Shown here in pieces: positions 56,271-64,000 of a DNA stretch of 64,000 nt. The DNA comes from Sepiola atlantica. Its lineage: Eukaryota > Mollusca > Cephalopoda > Sepiida > Sepiolidae. Where the stretch lies: contig OY744521.1 of assembly GCA_963556195.1 (NCBI GenBank), positions 132,068,288-132,132,287 on the forward strand, given 5' to 3'. The notes beneath the pieces are model-generated. The model did no database searches and was not told the origin of the DNA. It was given only the letters and a program-made list of their open reading frames with translations. The stretch's first letter is position 1. Each line of letters begins with the position of its first letter. The position numbers and the translations under genes were made by a program.

Positions 56271-56473
56271 ATATAAAAAAAATCTCTTTTGGTTTTTTTC
56301 TTTTGCATTGCCCATATATGTGTGTGTATATCGTAGCACCATGATTAAATGGAAATACAAAGCAAATAATATAAACATATATGGCCACATTACGCTGGAT
56401 AATTATTTCGATATCTAATTGCGTATTGTGTATATCTCATTTTATGGTAGCATATTGTATGTTTCGTTAAATA

Positions 56474-56800
56474 GTTTCAGGGTGTGTCATAAAAAACAGA
56501 TAATGGTGTAATTGTGCAATCAAAAACGACTGTAAATCTTCGTTCATCCCAGAAATGGCAACTCGGAATAATTTACTTAAAAATCTGATAGCTGTAATGG
56601 ATCCCGGTCTGTCCTAGTTGTGTCAAATTAAACGGCATTGTCCGCCATTAGAAAAAGCTTTATGGTATTATCTTGTCACCAAATTGGAACGTAACGATCT
56701 TTCCTCAGGCAAGAATCTAATGAATAGACAATTAAGAACAATCAAAGATTTGGTTAAACGAATACAAAAACTTGTTCAATGGCGTTCAAAATAATTTACG
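56474..56800 (+). pseudogene. Possible Tigger/pogo-like transposase fragment
   Basis: A stop-to-stop frame at 56614-56794 reads C-P-P-L-E-K-A-L-W-Y-Y-L-V, then L-S-S-G-K-N-L. This resembles the CENP-B/Tc5-type DNA-binding helix-turn-helix (..LE.AL..W......G..ISG..L..KA). CAGGGTGTGTCATAAAAAAC at 56479 could be a terminal repeat, but no matching second end was found within 1 kb. Short and uncertain. Confidence 0.3.
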
Positions 56801-56959
56801 AAAACTCCCAGGAGCCAATTCTCAAATGTTGATAAGCTGGAATTAGAATGCACATTGCTCTAGACAGTCGGCCACAGTAGCTTGCAAACGACAGGTTAAT
56901 ATATAATACTTGCTGCGGTTAAAGGCCGAGCACAATAAATTGTACATCCAGAAGAAGTA

Positions 56960-58170
56960 AACATCTAACGCTTTTACTCTGGCATTATATAACCGTAAAA
57001 TATTACATTTTGTTTCAGTTTAATGTTTTTCTTCTACAGTTATACACTTAAAAGAAAATATAAAAGAATAACCATTCAACATTTAACGATTAACATACTA
57101 TTTTAAACTTACAACTACCAAACCGAGGAAAATTATATTTATTCTTTTATATTAAACTTACAGTTGATGGACGCATAAACAGTTATTTAAAATTTGGCGG
57201 ATTGAACAGAATGCTAAGTCAAATTTACAATTGGCGAACTCAATAGAAACTTATTTCACACTTATGATTGGCGGACTCAAAGAATGATAATTACTTCTGA
57301 TTATTAGCTGAATAACGATTATATTTCAAACAACATCTTGACACATCAAAGAACATCATATTTTATAAAAATATCTGATTTCATAAGAATTTTTACTTTG
57401 GAAAATATTAAAATATATTAAGGAAATGTACAGACACCCTGACAAACAGATATGCGATCATTCACTATTAGTCTATAGCTTGATTCACTATATTTGTACA
57501 GGGCAGATCGGCTTACAAATAACACATCGATAGATATACGAGTACATGCATCGAGTTGTTCCTGCTCATCTTTTTAGAGAAACACGGTGTTGATGAAATG
57601 AATGTATACCATCAAATCCTACGGTATCCATTATGCCGGGTTCAAATCTAATCGTACATATTGTGGGCAATTGTGTACGAATAATAGATGAAAACACAAG
57701 TTCGAATCTTGCAATAAATAAATAAATGAAAAAATAAATAAATAAATAGCAATTACTAGTATACAATCAATTGTTCACAATATGTATTGCATTTCTGTAT
57801 CACATAACATAAATCAGAGAAATCAAGTCTTAACATTTGCGAAGATACGATCAAAAATACATTGAATTTGGTATATCGGTTCCGACCCGAAATCGGAACG
57901 TGCATCTGACTTTCGTTTTATACATACAACATATTGCATTCGTCCTTTATTGTGTGTTTTTATAATTGCAAATATTTTCAAATATATTGCAGACCGAAGA
58001 AGCTGCCATATTCAATACCTTATATGTTATATACAACAGATTTATATTGTTTTTTTATAGTTTTCCTGGGACCGTAATAAGTACGTTAATATCAGTTCAA
58101 TTAGTAGTAAAATAGAAAAGAAACACAAATAGCTATTTATTATTTAAGAAAAAGATTACGCTTCTTAAGT
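56960..58170. other. No gene; SINE-like fragment only
   Basis: Unique AT-rich DNA apart from the tRNA-like fragment at 57638-57750. Confidence 0.5.
57638..57750 (+). repeat. tRNA-derived SINE-like fragment with AATA tail
   Basis: Two B-box-like strings, GGGTTCAAATCTA (57638-57650) and AAGTTCGAATCTTG (57698-57711), lie 60 bp apart. The second is followed immediately by an (AATA)n tail to 57748. A simple A-rich tail after a B box is typical of a SINE terminus. The A boxes are not convincing. It may be a dimeric or nested insertion. Confidence 0.5.
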
Positions 58171-58173
58171 CTG

Positions 58174-58177
<4 letters not shown>

Positions 58178-58221
<44 letters not shown>
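58178..58221. repeat. (TA)n microsatellite
   Basis: About 44 bp TA, the last sizeable one in the window. Confidence 0.97.
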
Positions 58222-58224
<3 letters not shown>

Positions 58225-58225
<1 letters not shown>

Positions 58226-61200
58226 TTTTTTGCAAGAAACATTTTAATAACACATATGATTTGCTATAAGAATAATTTAGGGGCATAGTTCATCGAAATT
58301 GATATAACATCGGAGAATGATTTTTTGTGTGTATTGAATATGAGATATAAAATGTCTGTGTGTGGGTGTGTGTTTGTTTGTGCTGTGAAATATACAGATT
58401 TGACGGTGGTGCAGTTGTTATATATTCCTGCTACGTCGTGTTTACTGCATCACTTGCCCTAACGTTAAATTGTGGTGTACAATAGACTATACACATTCCA
58501 TAGAAGAGCATAGTATCTGGTATAAAATAACAAATCTGTAATAACGCTTTTGTTTCAATGAATACGGGTACCATAGTAGCCGGGCTCTTCTTCCCTGATT
58601 GCTTCGATCTGTGGGAAGGATGTGGTGGTATCTCTTTATTTATAAAGAAACAATTGAAAGAATGAACAGAACAAATAACCTATACTTGTTGTACATCTCT
58701 TCTGAAAAGTTGTATCGTTTAACAATCCTTCCATGTATTTATTTATGTAATAAGACTGACAGACGTTTGATAACTAATATCATCTTATTTCTCTCTCTCG
58801 CTTCAAAAACAGTTTTGTTTAAAACTGTCCTACGGGGATTTGTTGATAACACTATATTTTATAGTTACGGCTATTCGATTTTTATTGGAAAATCGTCCAG
58901 ACTATATATTTAGGAAAACGCATTAGATAGGTAAAATTACATGGCTCGCATGTAATATTTCTTGTTGGGAGAGCCAGGGATGCCATCATTCTGGTAGATA
59001 ATTCATTAGGATGTTGGTGGGGAGGTCTGATATATTTAGTAAGATGAATAAAATAAGTAAATGCGGCATAAAACTATATTTATTTTTTCTACTATTACTT
59101 GAGTTTTAAATATATGTATAAATATTACACTAGATTGAATTCGCCTGAACTATGATTACACCATCATCTCTTGTTAAACTTATTACCAAAGCTCCTTCGA
59201 ACAAATATATATTTCCCTAAGATCATCTACATCATTTATACTGTATATATAATTCACCTGGTTACTTTTCTTGCATTTAACTCGAAAAATATATATGCAC
59301 CATTAGTCCGTCGATCACTAGAATGACAGGACAAATTAGTTGCCATCCTCTTCTTTGTTTATGGTGAATCTGCATTATGAAGAACACTGCTCATTCCTAC
59401 GGAATAGCTGTTACTGCACACTGTCTAACGCGACAAAATACCTACCTGCTTGCATGTTTTATTAGAGAGTTTTCTTTCCCCTTCATGTGACTGTTAAATG
59501 AATCGATTACTGGTAGTAAAATCAAATATATTATTCCGTGTCCATGAGGATGCATATTAAATTAAAATATTTACGATTTGTAGAAAATACTGTTTTTAAT
59601 CTCTATATATTAACAATGAGTCTTTATGTTTCCCGATTTTAACGATAACAAAATATGATATGTGAACAAAAACGTCACCAGTCACAGGAAACATGAGGTA
59701 TTTTAGAAAGGTGTTATTGCATCCCTAGTAATATACACGATCGTTTGCTCCAGACAAGAATTTGTTGACATTTGATTTGAAGATGACCAAGTGGTAACCA
59801 TCAAAGAGGCAGCCTCGCGGTAATGTGCTCGCAGTTAGGAAACTAATGTAAATTATTTTATACACATTGCTATTGAACCGACGCTGTAGATAAATCCATT
59901 TTAAACCATATTTGTTCGTAAGTTACATTATTTTCGACATTCGGTAAACAAAGTCACATTTTCAACCAATCACGCAACTCATGAGATTTAGATTTTAGTT
60001 ATATTCAATGTCTTTTTTCGCGTGGCATCAGCGATGTTATATGTAACTGTTTCTACTCCAGCAACAACTTTCTCGAATTTTCATAGACTTATATTTATCT
60101 GGCGTCGTCTTTCTCTATTTTATCTACTGTCATATTTGCATACGATGAAATGTTGATATATATCAGAATAAATATAATTTATTTTATGTCTCAGTTTCGA
60201 ATAAGAATTGTGTCGTCTGAAAATCGACGAAGAACAAGGATTTTATAATATTTTCTTTGGTCTATTTTATTTTTTTATTTGAAAAAAAAGAGAGAATTGG
60301 ATTTTATAAACCTCATCATTTACTAAAATCAAACTGACTGAGACGAGAAGCGATCAATAACTCCGACACGCCATTTCACATCCGTCACGCAACGCAAGAC
60401 GTTTGTCATGTCGCGAGCGAGAAACACGCTTCAGAATATCTGTCTCTCCCTGAAGAGTTATCAATGCCAAAACAAGGAAATTTCCAAATCTTATTTGCCC
60501 AGTTGTCGTTGTATTTGTTGTTTTCGTCGCTCACGTTTACAAACGGCACTCGGATATTGAGCTGGCATTTTTTTTTATTTCAATGTTGCAATGTTATATA
60601 ATTTTTGTTCAACGGTAATATCGTATCCTTTTCAAAGAAAAATTGATACTATCTAGACGCGTGTACGTACGACTAGTAGTTTAAAAGCAAGCACACCCAC
60701 CGCATTTCTCTAATGACAGCGACACGTTAAATAGGATCTGAAGCAATGCTGGAATGAACGGAGCAGGTTCTCTGTTATTCAGGAATTCCCTTCTCGTAGA
60801 CTAGTTCCCCTACCAAATACTGAGTGTCTAGTTATTTCTAAGATGCATGCTTTTCGAGCCCACAGATGTCAGTGAGTAACCACAGTGTATGAACATTACA
60901 GGGTGCAATATCTAAATAATTAACTTCCACGTTAATATTGGCAACCCATCTTGCCGCATTGGTCTTGTCGCAGCTTTTGAAAACACAAATATGGAAGTGG
61001 TTTTTAATATATTTCTATTTTTATCAAATTCATATAACTAGTCTTCTAACTTTTAATTTTCATTTCATTAAACACAATTTAAAAATCGGTTATTAAGACT
61101 TTTATTTTAACTTCATATTTTATATATTGATTTTCTGGCTTCTAAATTTGTCTGTTCGAAAATGCTTTTAACTCGTTCGAAACATACCCCAATATTCCCT

Positions 61201-64000
61201 ATTGTTACATATAACAATCGGCAACATATATTTTCTGATATAGTATGAAAGTGCACTCGCTGTAGTTTAAACGAATAAAAGGGGCCTGAAAAGGTTCTAT
61301 TTGCAGAAAATTAACCCGTCTCGTTCATCGACACCGGCTTTATATCCGAGCGATTTGTTGGCTACCAAATTCTTAAATACTGGACTCCTGCGTACGGTTA
61401 CGTTTTAGTTAGTAATATATGTAAATACTACTAAAAAGGGCGGTATTATAAAGCCGGTTTTGTCAAACTGCCTCGGTCAGTATTAGTGTACAGAGAGCCG
61501 TCTTTCCCTGTTTATCGCCGTTTTTTGTGTATACTCATTTTCTGTAATATCGTCAGGTCTATATGAAAATATATGAGCAACTCATATGTCTCATTTGTGT
61601 ACATTTGTTGAATTTCTACTCAAATACTGTCATCATTGAGTTAAATCGTTCATGGAAAACTTGTAATATTTTGTTCAATTGTGTTATAAATTAGTTGATT
61701 TTGCTCCTATTATCATTTAAGACATTCGGAAATAATCAACATATTGTTCTATATTTGGTAGTTCTAGCTGTATAAGATGGAATTGACGATATAAAATAGT
61801 AAAAAAAAATAAAAATCACTGATTTTTTTTATTGGAGAGAAATATGCTTAATAGATGTTCTCAGAAAAACAATCATACTAATAAGTAAATATTATTTGAA
61901 GTAGATATAACATCTGATAACTACTTTTCGTGCATATTGCACCAGTCATATTGAAATAAACGTTCATGTTTAATCATATCTCGATCATTAAGTTAGTAGA
62001 AGACTCATAACACAATAGAAATACATTTTGTATATCTGCATTAAACCGAATGTATTCTGGCAAACTTGTAGACTTTATACACGAAAATACTGAAGGAGCA
62101 GAAAAAAATCACACCCTTTCACTCTAGAGGTCTATATGCTGGAAGGTATTAACTATAATGATTTCTCTCGTCGAACTGGTTGATTTCGAATTTCCTCCCT
62201 GATCCCTTTTTCGCCGACTCTACTAACATGCAGAAATTTAAATGTAACGTGAACAATCATCTCGTTTCTCAAGTCCCCACTTATGACGCCAGTATACATA
62301 TGTCCCTAAATCATGCAGTAGGCATTTACGTCTGAGTGACAGTGTGTCGTGGTTGGGATGAATTGAAGTAAAAAGACACAATCCTAATTTCAGTAAGCTT
62401 ATTCACGTATCATTGTATTACGTTCGCTAAAGTTTTCGGTTGAGTTCGTTACTATGTTCGTTTGTTTGTTTGGGTACGACGTACAGTACACATTGGTTGA
62501 ACAGTAGTCATCAAACTTGGTCAAAATATTAGTCGTGAATTAACATAGAACTGCATTTATCTTGGGTTACCTATGTCAAAAATGAATGACAATGTCTCGA
62601 AAAATGTGAAAGTCACACTTTTGACGATAACTAAATTTCTTTATATTGTAAAGACTTACTACTTGACCCATATTGTAGTTAATGTAATCCCGCATTTTAT
62701 AGGATCTGGGAGATTTGACGGAATTTAAACTTTCGATTTTTCCAAATTTGATTCATGGGTATGATGCTATTTATTAATAGTAACAAACTTACCAGATTTT
62801 AGCCTGCTCCGATAAATATATAAGCAGTTATCAACGTTTGTATGACATAACGTAGAGAATATTTTATATAATTTGGAGAAGTAAGACTCAGATAAAATTT
62901 TGACCAATTCTAAAGAATCTCAGGCGAAAGTATATAGTCTCACCACTGATTTATTTGTTTGTCTATATTTAATAAAAAAAACGTTTTAGAATGTGTCGTT
63001 AAACCTTATTTCATTTAATACTTGATTAAATTACTAACGATTACATCCTTAGAAAATTAAAAAAAAAATACGAAATGATTTGTCAAAGATATCTATAATT
63101 AAGAGGTTGATAACTTCATGCTCTTTCGATCAGAATTGCTGGCATAATATCAAGAGAAAAATAACATATTTCCTCATCATTCCATTGGTCAAGAGGCCAC
63201 GGCGTACAGCACCGTCCATTTTCATGTGAATACCTTGCGTATCGCCTCGATTGTTTCACAATTTACAAAATAACTTTTAACCTCAATTGATGTGTTGGGC
63301 CAATCACAACTTCGTATATCTAAGTCACCTTTTATACTCCCATAATACTGATTTTAACGACGGTATTTAAAGGTTTAACATATCCATATACAATACAATA
63401 CTATATAACTTGTATTAAAGGGGCATACATTTGTAATATATTAGACTACTCTAGCATTCAAGCAAATGCATTAGGGTAGGTGTCCGGGCACGGAAACACT
63501 TAACCTTTATTCGAACCGCTCCAGCGACACGTCGTACACACACTAAAATATTTGAGATTTCTATCAAAGATGAACTACTCTAATAAGTACAGTTTTGGTT
63601 AATTAATCATTTCGATTTTGTTCATTTATTATAGAAAAAAGATATATAGAGAGAGACACATACCACACACATATATGCATCAATAGACAATCATTGTGTA
63701 TATTTATTTTTAATCCGCAATATGATAATTGGTATACGCTTAACTTGTGCGTATTGTCAGTAATAACTGAACCATGCCTGTGTTCTTTCAATTTGATAAC
63801 GGTCTTACTTGATGCAGTAAATGCATCAATTTGCTATCAGAAGTGTACAACGAACCTTGCATTCGCGGTACGCTCAATTCTCTCCCTAAGGATATTTTTA
63901 TTCCAATTTCTTCAGTTTTATTTTTTAACGTGAGTAACAACACATCAAATACATCAATCGTTCTTCATGTATGCATACTCTTTCGTGTTTTCTCACCTGG
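58225..64000. other. Unique DNA, no gene recognised
   Basis: 5.8 kb almost free of microsatellites and of the repeat families seen elsewhere. A 104-residue frame at 58599-58913 (+) and others at 63603-63933 show no domain. Patches at about 60340-60560, 61300-61530 and 62150-62350 are less AT-rich and look more conserved in texture than their surroundings. They could be regulatory or conserved noncoding sequence, but this is a guess from composition. Confidence 0.5.

Larger units (their letters stand above)
54190..56280 (+). mobile_element. Degenerate Penelope-like element, copy 5
   Basis: Contains RT core, thumb and GIY-YIG remnants (54210-55320), then a pyrimidine-rich C-rich 3' region (55340-56220), and a hammerhead-like motif at 56231-56270. 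The 5' part of RT is missing or unrecognisable. The C-rich 3' region is compositionally unlike the surroundings and gives P/S/L-rich open frames (55569-55805, 55905-56276), which I regard as non-coding. Confidence 0.82.

Noticed and set aside
55569..56276. P/S/L-rich ORFs in the C-rich region after PLE copy 5
   Set aside because: Composition-driven frames in the 3' non-coding part of the PLE. No motif continues the PLE protein there.
60899..60925. TACAGGGTG, possible mariner terminal repeat
   Set aside because: No matching inverted end was found downstream and the inside shows no transposase.
1..64000. CRISPR array, bacterial operons, promoters or terminators
   Set aside because: Spliced transposase, LINE, PLE, SINE and microsatellite content mark the DNA as animal. 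The regular repeats are microsatellites, with no spacer-repeat structure.

Overview
The window is eukaryotic, AT-rich, and dominated by long (TA)n microsatellites (about 45 tracts, many 40-300 bp) and degenerate mobile elements. I find no host protein-coding gene, rRNA or tRNA gene. Octopus-like coleoid cephalopod intergenic or intronic DNA is the best fit, because it combines TA-rich microsatellites, abundant Penelope-like elements (PLEs), small SINE-like repeats and long gene-free stretches. The organism is an inference.

Layout. Five degenerate PLEs are recognisable from reverse transcriptase (RT) and/or GIY-YIG endonuclease remnants: 4.5-5.8 kb (+), 13.6-14.6 kb (-), 17.7-21.3 kb (+, the most complete, flanked by ~500 bp arms in inverted orientation), 22.8-23.5 kb (-) and 54.2-56.3 kb (+). 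Each is followed, in its own sense direction, by a hammerhead-ribozyme-like motif in the position expected of a PLE pseudo-LTR. A further hammerhead candidate, with every core nucleotide intact, sits inside a near-perfect 69 bp palindrome at 47.8-48.0 kb. Four of the seven motifs are followed within about 60-120 bp by a (TA)n or (CA)n(TA)n microsatellite.

DNA transposons. A ~3.15 kb element with terminal inverted repeats (44534-47686) carries a transposase-like gene on the minus strand that still shows a plausible 151 bp spliceosomal intron. The gene is broken by a tandem array of a ~318 bp SINE-like unit (46476-47222). A 539 bp mariner-type remnant with TA target duplication lies at 23601-24139, and a ~127 bp MITE with mariner-like ends at 37955-38081. 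A C-terminal LINE fragment lies at 9.79-10.14 kb. A weak Tigger/pogo-like fragment lies near 56.6 kb.

Small repeats. Four loci (6.35, 34.3, 35.35 and 41.07 kb) contain a segment resembling the 5' end of U2 snRNA. The 6.35 kb copy is fused to the same body that is tandemly arrayed at 46.5-47.2 kb. Copies at 29.4-30.7, 34.6-35.8 and 41.06-41.54 kb belong to a related decayed repeat family. tRNA-like B-box fragments occur at about 1.08, 36.0 and 57.65 kb. A ~2.6 kb purine-rich low-complexity tract occupies 49.48-52.06 kb. From 56.9 kb to the end the DNA is largely unique, with one microsatellite and some less AT-rich patches. All ORFs of the type IYIYIY or SLSLSL are microsatellite translations and are not annotated.
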